Positions 1 through 8,430 of a DNA stretch of 64,000 bases are shown here, piece by piece. Positions within the stretch are counted from its first letter, which is position 1. Every line of letters begins with the position of its first letter. The position numbers and the translations under genes were made by a program. Source of the stretch: JABFSS01 sp964497975. Lineage in GTDB: Bacteria; Patescibacteriota; Gracilibacteria; Peribacterales; Peribacteraceae. Location of the stretch: contig CAZCFO010000006.1 of assembly GCA_964497975.1 (NCBI GenBank), positions 1 through 64,000 of the forward strand, read 5' to 3'. The notes under the pieces were generated by a model. That model did not search any database and was not told the origin of the DNA. It was given only the letters and a program-made list of their open reading frames with translations.

Positions 1-1663
1 CGAAGAGCTTGATGAAGATTTCCATCGCGTCGAGCGACGCGCGGTCCTTCTCCTCCGGCGTCTTCGCCTCGAGAAGGTTGAGGCCCATGGGGCGCTCGAT
101 GTCGGCGGGATCGAAGACGACCACGTCCTTCGCGCGTTCCTTGGGGACGTGCGCCAGACAGTCCTCGATCAGGTCGCCGTGGGGATCGACGATGCAGATG
201 CCCTCGCCCGCCGCAACGTCCTGGCGCGACTGCCAGCTGAGCAGCGCCGATTTGCCGCAGCCGGATTTGCCGATGATGTACTGGTGGCGCGTGCGGTCCG
301 AGCGCAGGAAGCGCACGGGGTGCTCCACGGCGCGGTGCCGGTTGATGCCGAGCAGGATGCCCTCCTTGGGCGCGTTGGGCGGCGGCGGCAGAACCTTGTA
401 CGCGATCCACTGGATGATCGGAACTTTGTTGTAGCGGCTGTCGGGGAAGTGGAAGAGGCCGGCGAGCTCTTTTTCGACCAGGAGATTGCGCTTGTGCACG
501 AACCCGTTGATGCGGTTCTTCCAGAGCCAGTGCATCATGGGCGCGTTGAGCGAGTGCGGGAGGAAATCGACGAACATGCGGTGGTTGCTGAACCAGTTGC
601 CGTAGAGGTCCTTGAAGATGTTGAACGCGACCTGCATGTTGCTGGCGATGTCGTCGGCGCGCTTCCAGGTCTTGGCCGATGCGAGGACGCGCACGGAGGC
701 GTGGAACCCGCTCATGCCGGCCTTCTGGCCCATGCGCTTGTAGAGCTCCTCTTCGGGCTGGATCATGCGGACGAACGAGTCTCCGCTGGAAGCGCCCGGC
801 GCGAACGTCTCGCCCTCGGCGCCCGTCGCGATGCCGCCGACCACGCGGATGAGCGTGGAGAGGATGGGAATGCGCGACACCCACCGGTCGTCCTTGCCCT
901 TGAATTTGAGGCTCGCGTAGCGCTTGACGCTCTTGCTCCACTTGTCGCTGAAGACGGGAGTGATGATCAGCTGGATGCAGGCTTCCTCCTCGGGCTCCAG
1001 TTTGCTGAGCACGTTGGCGATATCGTTGAGCGGGTCATCCTGCATTTCCTCGTAGAAGCGGATGGGATACGCCCACTTCTTGCGCGTGCGCATGTTGTAC
1101 GCGACGAGCTTGTGCCCCTTCGGCCACATGTCCGGCGTCTTCTGGATCGCCACCTCGGCGTCCGGATAGAACGACGTGATCTGCTTCTCGACGATCGACG
1201 CGAGGGTGGGCTGGGTGATCACGTAGAAGACAAGTTCGCCCTTCTCCACGTACATCTCGAAGCTCATGGTCGCGAACCGGAAGATCCAGAAGTGGATGAG
1301 CTGCCAGAAGCTGAGGCTCTTCACTTCCCACAGCGCGCGGTAGAGCTGCTCCATGATCGCGATTTTTTCCTTGAAGTCCTTCTCGGTCCGCTTCTCCTGA
1401 TCGATCTTGCTGTCGGAACGCGGGATGAGCACCTTCATCGAGACCAGGCTGCGCGACTTCCACCACGCGTAGTAGAACCGCATGTCGTACACGGCAAGCT
1501 TCGCCAGTTCGTAGTACAGCCACAGCAGGAAAATGTTCACGAGCGGGTTCTGGATGAACCAAGTCCAGACCCACAGCAGGAAGTCGGAGTTGAAGAACCG
1601 GCTGACCACTTCGACGAGCAGCAGGAGGATGGGCCAGATGAGAATACGGAGGAAGACGATCAC
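1..1663 (-). CDS. TraG/VirD4/VirB4-like membrane ATPase, C-terminus beyond the window
   Basis: Reverse-strand reading gives one open frame from a GTG at 1663 to the window edge (about 554 residues, no stop reached). The N-terminus is hydrophobic (two stretches rich in Leu, Ile, Val and Trp within the first 60 residues). A Walker A, GKSGCGKS, lies at about residue 463, followed by VDPHGDLIED and the phrase ERPMGLNLLE. The same architecture and phrases recur in the protein at 38747-41233, so the two are paralogues. In the family, such ATPases power type IV secretion, conjugation or pilus systems at the inner membrane. The frame is closed by TAA just upstream of the GTG, and an extended -10 box lies 30 nt upstream, which supports the GTG start. 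A nine-codon frame from an ATG at 1689 ends in a TGA overlapping the GTG; it is probably chance. The direction of transport is unknown. Confidence 0.85.
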   Translation of the reverse strand, partial: MIVFLRILIWPILLLLVEVVSRFFNSDFLLWVWTWFIQNPLVNIFLLWLYYELAKLAVYDMRFYYAWWKSRSLVSMKVLIPRSDSKIDQEKRTEKDFKEKIAIMEQLYRALWEVKSLSFWQLIHFWIFRFATMSFEMYVEKGELVFYVITQPTLASIVEKQITSFYPDAEVAIQKTPDMWPKGHKLVAYNMRTRKKWAYPIRFYEEMQDDPLNDIANVLSKLEPEEEACIQLIITPVFSDKWSKSVKRYASLKFKGKDDRWVSRIPILSTLIRVVGGIATGAEGETFAPGASSGDSFVRMIQPEEELYKRMGQKAGMSGFHASVRVLASAKTWKRADDIASNMQVAFNIFKDLYGNWFSNHRMFVDFLPHSLNAPMMHWLWKNRINGFVHKRNLLVEKELAGLFHFPDSRYNKVPIIQWIAYKVLPPPPNAPKEGILLGINRHRAVEHPVRFLRSDRTRHQYIIGKSGCGKSALLSWQSRQDVAAGEGICIVDPHGDLIEDCLAHVPKERAKDVVVFDPADIERPMGLNLLEAKTPEEKDRASLDAMEIFIKLF

Positions 1664-1692
1664 GCGGGGAGAAGATACGGGAAAATCATGTA

Positions 1693-1701
1693 ATTATAGC
1701 A
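1693..1701 (-). promoter_or_regulatory. Extended -10 promoter of the ATPase gene
   Basis: Reverse strand reads TGCTATAAT preceded by TTTTC, a perfect extended -10. The expected transcription start is near 1686, giving a leader of about 23 nt before the GTG at 1663. No clear -35 is seen. The same TTTTCTGCTATAMT block recurs before other envelope genes. Confidence 0.7.
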
Positions 1702-1814
1702 GAAAACAAGCTTTGGTGATAGATCTTTGAACGGTTGGCGCCGACAACTTCTGTTGTGGCGGATTTCTTGTGATTTCACCCCACTATGCTAATTTTATAA
1801 ATCATTTTTTCGAT

Positions 1815-2291
1815 ATGTCTACTCCTGTCGATACCCTCTACTTTCTCGAAACAGCCAATCCCGAAGGGAAGGACGTTTCGTACGCGGCCGAACTCGTGGA
1901 AAGCCGTGACATGGAAGCCGTGACGCAATGGGCGATCAACGCCTTGAAGCAGTTCAACAGGAAACTGCTGAGCATCACGCGGCTTCCGTTGGAGGATGAG
2001 AAAGCGGAAATGCTGCGCACGATCGTGAAAGAGAACGGACGGATCATTTTTCTGATTCTTTCTGAGAAGTTTATCCAGGGCATCCACGTGGGACGTACGC
2101 ATCGTCCCACGCTCCAGGCGTTTGCCCCCGATGAACAGGCCCAGCCGCTTGTCGCGGAGGCTCCCATGAAAGAGGTGGAAAAGCGGCTGCTGCAGACGCA
2201 CGCGCTCCTGGAATCCCTGTTCGCCGATGCATTCAGCATGGGATTCGGTGTGGGCGATAGTCTGCGCAACAAAGACGCCCAGAACAACTGA
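1815..2291 (+). CDS. Hypothetical protein, 158 aa
   Basis: No family is recognised. The protein is soluble, mixed acidic and basic, probably mostly helical, without signal peptide or membrane segment. The ATG at 1815 (start MSTPVDTLYF) is preferred over one at 1770, because the extra 15 residues are encoded in an AT-rich stretch that looks like promoter DNA. The C-terminus is polar (RNKDAQNN). Its TGA stop directly abuts the stop of the convergent RlpA-like gene, so the two reading frames meet with no spacer (TGATCA). Confidence 0.65.
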   Translation: MSTPVDTLYFLETANPEGKDVSYAAELVESRDMEAVTQWAINALKQFNRKLLSITRLPLEDEKAEMLRTIVKENGRIIFLILSEKFIQGIHVGRTHRPTLQAFAPDEQAQPLVAEAPMKEVEKRLLQTHALLESLFADAFSMGFGVGDSLRNKDAQNN

Positions 2292-3362
2292 TCAACATGC
2301 GGCGACCTTCATGCGGACTTCCCGCCGCCTCCCGTCCTTGGACCCCAGCGTGAACACGTACTCTCCTTCCACGGACGGCGTGAAGGGATGCGATTCGCCG
2401 GGCAGGACCCAATCGAGAAGATCGGTGACGTTGCCGTCGGGATAGCGGACGGAGACGAGGACGAACGGCCTCGTGGAGCGGAAAACGAGATCTTTCCCCA
2501 GCGGCAGCGTGGCAGGCACGCCCCCGGTGAGATGCACGCCCTTCGCGATGCGGACGGCGCGGCGCGGGTCGGTGTCGTCGCACTGGCGGACGAGCGTCGC
2601 GTCCCCCAGGCGCTGGAACGTCGCGCGGAATTTCCCCTTGCTGCGGTCTTCGATCGCCGTGAACGCCGCGACGCTCAGGTCCATGTCGCGGCCGTCGACA
2701 TAGGGCCCGCGGTCGTTGATGCGGACGGTGACGCTCTTGCCGTTGCGGACGTTGGTCACTTTGACGAGCGTGTTATGCGGGAAGGTGCGGTGCGCGGCCG
2801 TGAGCGCGTGCATGTCGAACGTCTCGCCGAAGGCGGTCCCCTTCCCGTGGAATTTTTCGCCGTAGAGGCTCACTTCGTGATCTTCTTTCGCAAGCTGATC
2901 ATCCAGCTGGCGCATCAGCGCGAGCACGTCCTGCTCCGTCACGGCGCCCGCCGCCGATTGCAGCATATCGAGACCGCTGACGCCCGACGCATCCTTGAGC
3001 GGATAGCGCTCCGCCAGCGAATGGACGAGCTCCAGGCTGCTGTCCTCCACGTTCTCGGTGACGCTGCGCGTGCGGAAGAGCCACAGGAGCGCGTCAAACC
3101 GCGTGAGGGGTTCATCCGGATGGAACGCCGGATCGTCGTCATCCAGGATGCCGCGGTACTTGGCGTACGTGATCTCCTGTTCGCCGCGCGCGCCGAGCGG
3201 CACATCGGTGAAGTACGGCTCGCGGTTGTCCTGGAGCGCACGGTGAATGCTGTTCCACAGCAACAGGAATCCGTCACGCCGCGAAATCGGCGGGGTCTCC
3301 GCGGAGACCGCGGCGGGCAGGACCAGGGACGCCAAAAGCAAACCGATGACAACACGGCGCAT
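2292..3362 (-). CDS. Secreted SLH-like plus RlpA-like double-psi beta-barrel protein
   Basis: 356 aa. A Sec signal (MRRVVIGLLLASLVLPAAVSA) is followed by an SLH-like segment (residues about 25-95, with FTDVP, GILDDDD and PLTRFDALLWL). A double-psi barrel of the RlpA type follows at about 165-255: SLYGEKFHGKGTAFGE, ALTAAHRTFPHNTLVKVTN and RINDRGPYVDGRDMDLS. RlpA proteins are peptidoglycan-binding or lytic transglycosylase enzymes, so a wall-remodelling role anchored by SLH is inferred. The C-terminal 100 residues are beta-rich and unrecognised. The ATG at 3362 starts directly at the signal peptide; the longer frame would begin with TTG at 3398 and is rejected. Four proteins in this window pair an SLH module with a wall or protease domain, or carry SLH alone. 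Confidence 0.85.
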   Translation of the reverse strand: MRRVVIGLLLASLVLPAAVSAETPPISRRDGFLLLWNSIHRALQDNREPYFTDVPLGARGEQEITYAKYRGILDDDDPAFHPDEPLTRFDALLWLFRTRSVTENVEDSSLELVHSLAERYPLKDASGVSGLDMLQSAAGAVTEQDVLALMRQLDDQLAKEDHEVSLYGEKFHGKGTAFGETFDMHALTAAHRTFPHNTLVKVTNVRNGKSVTVRINDRGPYVDGRDMDLSVAAFTAIEDRSKGKFRATFQRLGDATLVRQCDDTDPRRAVRIAKGVHLTGGVPATLPLGKDLVFRSTRPFVLVSVRYPDGNVTDLLDWVLPGESHPFTPSVEGEYVFTLGSKDGRRREVRMKVAAC

Positions 3363-3409
3363 GGACTTCAGAGTGCGTGAGCGATGGAAAAAGTGCAAGT
3401 GGCGCCCGC

Positions 3410-3462
3410 GAATGACGAATCATGAATGATGAATATTTGCCAGAAAAAATTCAGGATTCACT
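3410..3462. repeat. Weak palindromic repeat, family A (member A1)
   Basis: The words GAATGACGAATCATGAATG and ATTCAGGATTCA form a weak imperfect hairpin between the RlpA-like gene and the stop of the M24 peptidase. It shares words with the better repeats at 4456, 23234, 27364 and 45779. Confidence 0.4.
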
Positions 3463-4450
3463 CCACGTAGACCATGTCCTCCACGCGCATCCCGAATTTG
3501 CCGGGGAAGTACGCGCCGGGCTCGATGGTGATCACCTCGTTGCGGAGGAGCCTGGCGTCCGGCGCGCGCTCGCTGATCGAGACGCCTTCGTGGATCTCGA
3601 GTCCCACGCCGTGCCCGAGCGAATGGGTGAAGTACTGCTCGATGCCGGCTTTTTTCAAAACGCCGCGCGCGATGCGGTCGAGCTCGCGCGTGGAGGCGCC
3701 TGCTTTGACGGCGTCCATCGCCTTTCCCTGCGCGACGCACAGCGCCCTGTACACCTGCTTCTCCGTCTTCGTCGGCGGGACGGTAAAGTACACCTCGCTC
3801 ATGTCGGCGCAGTAGCCTCGGTATTTGACACCGACATCGATCTGCACGAGATGGCCCTTTTGCAGACCGCGGGAGGTGGGCCGGTGATGCGGAATGCTCG
3901 TATGCGTTCCGAAACCGACGATCGGATCGAAAGACAAGCCTTCGGCGCCGAGTTCCAGCGCCCAGATGAGCAGCTGCCGCGCGAGTTCCTCCTCGGTGAC
4001 ACGCCCCCGCAGCATCGAAGGAACGCGCCGCAGAAGCTCTTTCGTCATCCGGTGCGCGCGGCGCAGGTTGCGCAGTTCGTCATCGTCCTTCTGGCGGCGG
4101 AACTCCTCGATCACGTCCGTCGAGGACGTGAACCTGGTTTTCGGGAAGCGCTTGCCCCAGACCTCGCGGCGCAGCACGGTGACGTCGTCCGCCTCGAAGG
4201 CGCAGCGGCGCACGTCCTTCATCACCTCGGGGAGCTCGCGGACGTCGCGCACCTGCATATCGGGGAGCGACTTCTCCGCCGTTTCGCGGTACCGCGAATC
4301 CACGAAGAGCAGGAAACGCCGGGGCAGGACGAGCAGCACCCCGGCGGACAGCTGCAGGCCGGTCAGGTAGCGGAGATGGACGAGATTGGTGACAAGAAAG
4401 GCCGGAGCGGATGCAGATTTGAGAATCTGGCCGGGGGTCGTGGGTCGCAT
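3458..4450 (-). CDS. M24 family aminopeptidase P/prolidase-like metallopeptidase
   Basis: 330 aa. The N-terminal half (1-130) is the creatinase-like domain and the C-terminal half is a pita-bread peptidase fold. The five expected metal ligands are visible: Asp205 (QIDVG), Asp216 (YCADMSE), His280 (HSLGHGVGLEIHE), Glu310 (ITIEPGAY) and Glu324 (MRVEDMVYV). In the family, two Mn or Co ions cleave Xaa-Pro bonds in the cytoplasm. The length is slightly short of typical Xaa-Pro aminopeptidases, but all catalytic residues are present. The ATG at 4450 lies directly next to a palindromic repeat that occupies the gap to the divergent pilin gene. Confidence 0.92.
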   Translation of the reverse strand: MRPTTPGQILKSASAPAFLVTNLVHLRYLTGLQLSAGVLLVLPRRFLLFVDSRYRETAEKSLPDMQVRDVRELPEVMKDVRRCAFEADDVTVLRREVWGKRFPKTRFTSSTDVIEEFRRQKDDDELRNLRRAHRMTKELLRRVPSMLRGRVTEEELARQLLIWALELGAEGLSFDPIVGFGTHTSIPHHRPTSRGLQKGHLVQIDVGVKYRGYCADMSEVYFTVPPTKTEKQVYRALCVAQGKAMDAVKAGASTRELDRIARGVLKKAGIEQYFTHSLGHGVGLEIHEGVSISERAPDARLLRNEVITIEPGAYFPGKFGMRVEDMVYVE

Positions 4451-4455
4451 CGACC

Positions 4456-4528
4456 GAATTATGAATTACGAATCATGAATTAGGAAGGTTCGATGAAAAA
4501 TCATTCATGATTCATGATTCGTGATTCG
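4456..4528. repeat. Palindromic word repeat, family A (member A2)
   Basis: Left arm 4456-4483 repeats AATTATGAATTACGAATCATG; right arm 4500-4528 repeats ATTCATGATTCATGATTCG. The arms pair into a long imperfect hairpin in the divergent gap between the M24 peptidase and the pilin. Related copies lie at 23234, 27364 and 45779. Confidence 0.75.
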
Positions 4529-4594
4529 ATGAGCGGTGAAGGGTTTTACGTCAGTTTCTCCGAGGGAGAACGCCTACCGTATACGGTGCTTTTC

Positions 4595-4603
4595 TGCTAT
4601 AAT
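4595..4603 (+). promoter_or_regulatory. Extended -10 promoter of the pilin/PKD pair
   Basis: TGCTATAAT preceded by TTTTC, a perfect extended -10. Transcription start is expected near 4610, with a leader of about 25 nt ending in the C/T-rich ATCCCCCTATCTCCGT before the ATG at 4635. Confidence 0.75.
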
Positions 4604-4634
4604 CTAAGAGAAACACACATCCCCCTATCTCCGT

Positions 4635-4973
4635 ATGACCACCCTGCTTTTGACGCTTGTGTCCCGGGCTTCCGCCCAGGTATTCAACGGTCCCGGACTC
4701 GAAGCGGGCGTTAATCAGGCATCGATGATCGAAGGACCCCTCCACGGATCGGTGCGGGAGATCGTCATGGAGGTCGTGTACAGCATTCTGGGATACCTCG
4801 CGCTCATCGGCGTGGTGATGGTGATCATCGCCGGCCTGTTCCTGATGTTCAGCATGGGCGAGGACGCCGCCAAGGACCGCGCGAAGAAAATCATCCTGTA
4901 CACGATCCTGGGCATCATCGTCGTCTTCTTCGCCCGGTCGCTGGTCGGGTTCTTCCTCAACGGCCTCCCCTGA
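4635..4973 (+). CDS. VirB2/TrbC-like small pilin-type membrane protein
   Basis: 112 aa. A signal peptide ends at RASA (about residue 14). Two membrane helices follow: IVMEVVYSILGYLALIGV with VMVIIAGLFLMFS, then IILYTILGIIVVFFARSLVGFF. A basic turn (EDAAKDRAKK) separates them. The size and topology match the VirB2/TrbC pilin family of type IV secretion systems and the small pilins common in CPR genomes. The next gene overlaps its stop codon (CTGA), so the two are translationally linked. With two VirB4/TraG-like ATPases in the window, a surface pilus or secretion function is a reasonable inference, but no other VirB genes are present here. Confidence 0.75.
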   Translation: MTTLLLTLVSRASAQVFNGPGLEAGVNQASMIEGPLHGSVREIVMEVVYSILGYLALIGVVMVIIAGLFLMFSMGEDAAKDRAKKIILYTILGIIVVFFARSLVGFFLNGLP

Positions 4974-7744
4974 AAACCTCCCGCGCCGCCCGCCGGCTCC
5001 TGCTTTGCCTTTTCGCGACGACGCTCGCGTTCACGTCGCCGGTCCTGGCACAGGACGCCGAGTCGCCCATCGTGGAGGGAACACTGCGCGTGCTTGCCGG
5101 TGACGTGTTTGAAATCCTCGGACGCAGCGATTCCCCCGGACAGTTCGACTGGGTGCTCACCGCGGACGGCAACTTCCTGGAGGCGGGCCGCGAGCGGATC
5201 TTCCGCACACGGCTCACCCAGCCCGGGCTGTATACGCTCGACGGTCAGATGGAGAGCCTCGACGGCAGCCGCCGCATCCACCTGACGCTCGACGTGAAGC
5301 AGCGCGGCCCCGGTTCCGATGATGAGAGGGAGATCCCGGGTGCCGATATCGTGACGCCGGGCGTGGCCGCCCCCAACGGCACCGCGCAGGTGAATCCCGA
5401 GATCCCCGTGCTGACCCTGACGCCCTCGCCGCTCGTGACGGGCGTCATTTCGCTCGACGTCGACACGTCTGTGGACAACGACCAGGACGGCGATCCCCTC
5501 AACGACAACGACGTCGCCGACACGCTGTTTGCCACCGAGCACAACGCCCTGCATCTGTGGTTCGCGACGCCCGGCGCCGCCAAGCCCATGCACATCAGCA
5601 CGGTCACCGACGACGGCACGCCGCTCGAACAGGATCTGCAGGTCGTGGTCGGCGAGGTCGCGGTGCCCGTCCAGAATTTCAACATCGGCGAGGAGCGCAG
5701 CGGTACGATCCGCTTTTCGTTCTCGCCCAATCCCGGCATCGATCCGTCGACCCTCGTGGCCGAATGGGATTTCGGCGACGGCAGCCGTAGCCTGCAGGAC
5801 GACCCTCTGCACGTCTACACGGTCAACGGCCGGTACACCGTCCACCTGCTCGTGCGCGAAATGGCGAGCGGCCGGGTGCTCGGCGAAGGCCGGGCCACCG
5901 TGAGCGTGTCGACCGTGCCGCCGGAGCCCGGCGAGTCTTCGTCGTCCGCAGCGGTGTCCTCGTCGCAAAGCTCCGTGCGGCTCCCCAATCAGCCCTCCGG
6001 AGGCTCCTCGATCATCGGCACGCTCTCGAGCATGTTCCTCGTGCTGCTCGGCGCCGCGATGCTCGGAGCGGGAGGCGTGTGGGCGTACCGGAAATTTCTG
6101 CACGGCGGAGGCGGCCTGCAGAAGGCTCTGGAGGAGGCCGAGAAAAAGCTGCTGAAGAAGGACGTCAAGGACGGCGTCGTCGATATCGCTCCCGCGACGA
6201 TGCAGCTCAAGCGCGGAGACACCCCGCCCCCGGAACCACCGGCGCCCGCGCCCGAGGCAACCAAGACTCAACCTGCCCTGCCGCCCGCTCCCGCAGCCGA
6301 AGCACCCCCGTGGCTGCAACCGACCCCGCAACCTCCGGCTCCTCCCGCTGCACCGCAGATCCCGAGCCCGTCCCCCAGCCCGAGCCCGGTCCCGGACATG
6401 TCCCCGCCCCCTGCGGAAACCCTCTCCTCCGAAGCGCCCACCGGCCTCAGCGAAGACGATCTGCTGCCGCCGTGGCTGAAGGAAGACACGGCTCCCGCCG
6501 CCCAACCGGAGGTCCCGGCCCCCAACCCGACCCCTGCGTCTGCACCCGTCCCGACTGCCACCGAAGCCCCCGCTCCCGCGCCGCAACCGGAACCCGCGGC
6601 TCCGAGTCCGGTCCCGGTCCCCGCACCCGTTGCCCCCGACACTCCTGCGCCTGCCCCGAGCGAACCCGCTGCTCCGGAGGCCGCCGCCCCGGCACCTGCT
6701 CCGCAGCCGGAGCCTGTACCACCGAGTCCGACTCTCCCCGAACCTCCGCCGGCTATCCCGGAGCCCGTGCCGCAAGTTGCGCCGCCTGCTCCGCAGCCCG
6801 AGCCCGCAGCTCCTAGCCCCGTCGCCGAAGCCCCCGTCGCCGCATCGGCGGCAGATATTCCCGCCGCGGCCCCGGCGCCCGACGCATTTGTGCCCGCCAT
6901 TCCTTCGGCTCCCTCCGATGCCGCCCCCGTTCAGGTAACCGATGTGTCCACTCCCACTCCGAACCCCAACCCGAACCCTGTTTCTGAAGTTCCCGCTCCG
7001 AGCCCGTCCCCCATCGCTCCCGCTCCCGAACCTGCACCGACCGTGAGCGAACCGCCGGCACCTACTCCCGTCGAACCGATCACGCCTCCGCCCGCTACCC
7101 CCCCCGTGGCCGTGACCGTGACGACGCCTCCCGCTCTCCCGGAGACGACACCGCCACCTGCCCAGTCCACCGTCACGGTCTCCGTGACTGTTCCGACGCC
7201 CGTCACTCCGACTCCGATCCCCAATCCTCACCCAAACACGAACCCTATTGTGGACGCCGATCTCCAGGCCCGCCTGGAACGCGAGCGTGATCGCAAGCGC
7301 CGCAAGCGGCAGCGCTACCGGGAAAATCTCAAAAAGCGCGGCGCCGAACCGCCGGCATCGGGCTCACCGTCTGTACCCGCTGTGCCTGTGACTCCGGCTC
7401 CGAACCCCAACCCCAACCCTACCCCGACCATGCCCTCCGCTCCCGCAGCGCCCGCATCAAAAACGGTGCAGACGAAACCTCAGCAGAAGGCCCCTCACGC
7501 ACAGCAGGCGCCCAGGCCCCCCAGGAATGCTGCTCCAAAGCCGCAGCAAAAACAGCCGGCGAAGGATATCCCCAAAGCAAACCCTCCCAAGACGGCGAAG
7601 CCCCTTCCTCCGGAAGATTCCGTCGCATTCGTCATTAAAGCCGAAGGCATTCCCCCACCGGCGAAGAAACCCAAGACCTCACCCCAGACCAAAAAGCCGG
7701 AGAATGGAACCGCCGCGTCGGAGCCGAAGGATGCACAGGCATAA
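4970..7744 (+). CDS. PKD-domain membrane protein with very long Pro/Ala-rich tail
   Basis: Taken from a CTG at 4970 the product is 924 aa. Translation upstream of the first GTG (5072) gives a textbook signal peptide (RRLLLCLFATTLAFTSPVLA, then QD), so the start must lie upstream; CTG at 4970, overlapping the TGA of the pilin gene, is the only likely initiator. Extracellular beta-rich domains follow, with a PKD domain at about 235-315 (AEWDFGDGSRSL, YTVNGRYTVHLLV). After a Ser-rich linker comes one membrane helix (about 345-378), then a Pro/Ala-rich region (about 418-757) with PNPNPNP runs, a basic cluster near 764-792 (RDRKRRKRQRYRENLKKR) and a Lys/Pro-rich end. By topology the Pro-rich tail is cytoplasmic. 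It may tether the pilin or ATPase system to the surface; the function is unknown. Confidence 0.8.
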   Translation: MKTSRAARRLLLCLFATTLAFTSPVLAQDAESPIVEGTLRVLAGDVFEILGRSDSPGQFDWVLTADGNFLEAGRERIFRTRLTQPGLYTLDGQMESLDGSRRIHLTLDVKQRGPGSDDEREIPGADIVTPGVAAPNGTAQVNPEIPVLTLTPSPLVTGVISLDVDTSVDNDQDGDPLNDNDVADTLFATEHNALHLWFATPGAAKPMHISTVTDDGTPLEQDLQVVVGEVAVPVQNFNIGEERSGTIRFSFSPNPGIDPSTLVAEWDFGDGSRSLQDDPLHVYTVNGRYTVHLLVREMASGRVLGEGRATVSVSTVPPEPGESSSSAAVSSSQSSVRLPNQPSGGSSIIGTLSSMFLVLLGAAMLGAGGVWAYRKFLHGGGGLQKALEEAEKKLLKKDVKDGVVDIAPATMQLKRGDTPPPEPPAPAPEATKTQPALPPAPAAEAPPWLQPTPQPPAPPAAPQIPSPSPSPSPVPDMSPPPAETLSSEAPTGLSEDDLLPPWLKEDTAPAAQPEVPAPNPTPASAPVPTATEAPAPAPQPEPAAPSPVPVPAPVAPDTPAPAPSEPAAPEAAAPAPAPQPEPVPPSPTLPEPPPAIPEPVPQVAPPAPQPEPAAPSPVAEAPVAASAADIPAAAPAPDAFVPAIPSAPSDAAPVQVTDVSTPTPNPNPNPVSEVPAPSPSPIAPAPEPAPTVSEPPAPTPVEPITPPPATPPVAVTVTTPPALPETTPPPAQSTVTVSVTVPTPVTPTPIPNPHPNTNPIVDADLQARLERERDRKRRKRQRYRENLKKRGAEPPASGSPSVPAVPVTPAPNPNPNPTPTMPSAPAAPASKTVQTKPQQKAPHAQQAPRPPRNAAPKPQQKQPAKDIPKANPPKTAKPLPPEDSVAFVIKAEGIPPPAKKPKTSPQTKKPENGTAASEPKDAQA

Positions 7745-7770
7745 AAAACGGGATTCCGCAGAATCCCGTT
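7743..7770. terminator. Bidirectional hairpin terminator
   Basis: AACGGGATTC-CGCA-GAATCCCGTT is a perfect 10-bp stem. On the reverse strand it runs into TTTTTT, so it is a canonical terminator for the KGG gene. It also follows the TAA of the PKD gene. Confidence 0.85.
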
Positions 7771-7782
7771 CGCCGGCCGCGT

Positions 7783-7992
7783 TCAGGACGAACGGCCCCG
7801 GCTCATCCCCCCCTTGCGCCCCGCCTCCGCCGCACGCTTGCGGTCATTGGCGAAATTTCCGCTGGAACGCCTCCGGCCGCTGTGTTGCTGCGCTCCGGAT
7901 TGCTCTGCTCCGGCGGGAATCCCCTCGCTCCTCTCCTCCTGATTCGTGTCCTGCTCCGTGGCGACGGTGTCGCCGTAGGATGACCCAATCAT
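7783..7992 (-). CDS. KGG-motif stress protein, YciG-like
   Basis: 69 aa. The C-terminal half carries GNFANDRKRAAEAGRKGG, the stress-induced acidophilic repeat (KGG) motif of YciG and the GsiB/Em-like hydrophilins. The N-terminal half is polar and disordered. Such small hydrophilic proteins accumulate under desiccation or general stress in other bacteria. The upstream leader is C/T-rich (TTCCTTCCCCCACTTTT before the ATG). A strong terminator follows directly. Confidence 0.8.
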   Translation of the reverse strand: MIGSSYGDTVATEQDTNQEERSEGIPAGAEQSGAQQHSGRRRSSGNFANDRKRAAEAGRKGGMSRGRSS

Positions 7993-8121
7993 AAAAGTGG
8001 GGGAAGGAAGTAAATGTAGGCCCGCTGTTCAATACGAGGAGGCCACGGAGGGTGTGACGCGCGCTTCTGCACGCTGTTACAGAAGAATCACGAAGAACCG
8101 TCGGGGGATTTTTTATTGTTC

Positions 8122-8143
8122 AAAAAAAGTATTCAAAAAATAC
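8122..8143 (-). terminator. Terminator of tRNA-His
   Basis: The reverse strand reads GTATT-TTTTG-AATAC followed by TTTTTTT, a short stem with a strong U-run about 50 nt past the tRNA 3' end. Confidence 0.7.
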
Positions 8144-8192
8144 CTCTCCACACAGAGAAAATACTACGGATGAACGGCGGAAGAAAAATGAA

Positions 8193-8270
8193 TGGGGCGA
8201 GCGACGGGACTCGAACCCGCGACCCTCTGGACCACAACCAGATGCTCTAACCAGCTGAGCTACGCTCGCC
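8193..8270 (-). tRNA. tRNA-His (GTG)
   Basis: The reverse strand folds as a full cloverleaf. The acceptor is GCGAGCG/CGCTCGC with the histidine-specific extra G(-1) paired to C73 and an encoded CCA. The D stem is GCTC/GAGC, the anticodon stem TCTGG/CCAGA with loop TTGTGGT (anticodon GTG), and the T loop is GGTTCGAACC. It lies about 0.6 kb from hisS, which is transcribed the other way. Transcription ends at the terminator near 8122. Confidence 0.97.
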
Positions 8271-8394
8271 ATGTGGCAATGAATCAACCACCCGCGGAGG
8301 AATGAAACTGAACGTGTGGTGCGCTCAGCGACCCTCCCAAGGGCGCACAGAGTGTAGACGGAGGGCTCATGGGACACCAGTCGCGGCTGATTCC

Positions 8395-8422
8395 TTGACA
8401 ATAGCCTCCGGAGGTCCAGAAT
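8395..8422 (+). promoter_or_regulatory. Promoter, TTGACA-N16-CAGAAT
   Basis: Consensus -35 TTGACA (8395-8400) with -10 CAGAAT (8417-8422). The start is predicted at about 8429-8431, on top of the ATG at 8431, so the mRNA would be leaderless or nearly so. Confidence 0.55.
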
Positions 8423-8430
8423 CCCGCACT

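Noticed and set aside
1661..1689. Nine-codon leader peptide overlapping the GTG start of the ATPase
   Set aside because: The predicted transcription start lies at or after its ATG, so it is probably not translated.
149..1693. 514-aa plus-strand frame
   Set aside because: It is the antisense shadow of the TraG/VirB4-like ATPase, whose reverse frame carries a Walker A and paralogue phrases; the plus frame has the His/Arg/Glu/Asp-rich composition of a shadow.
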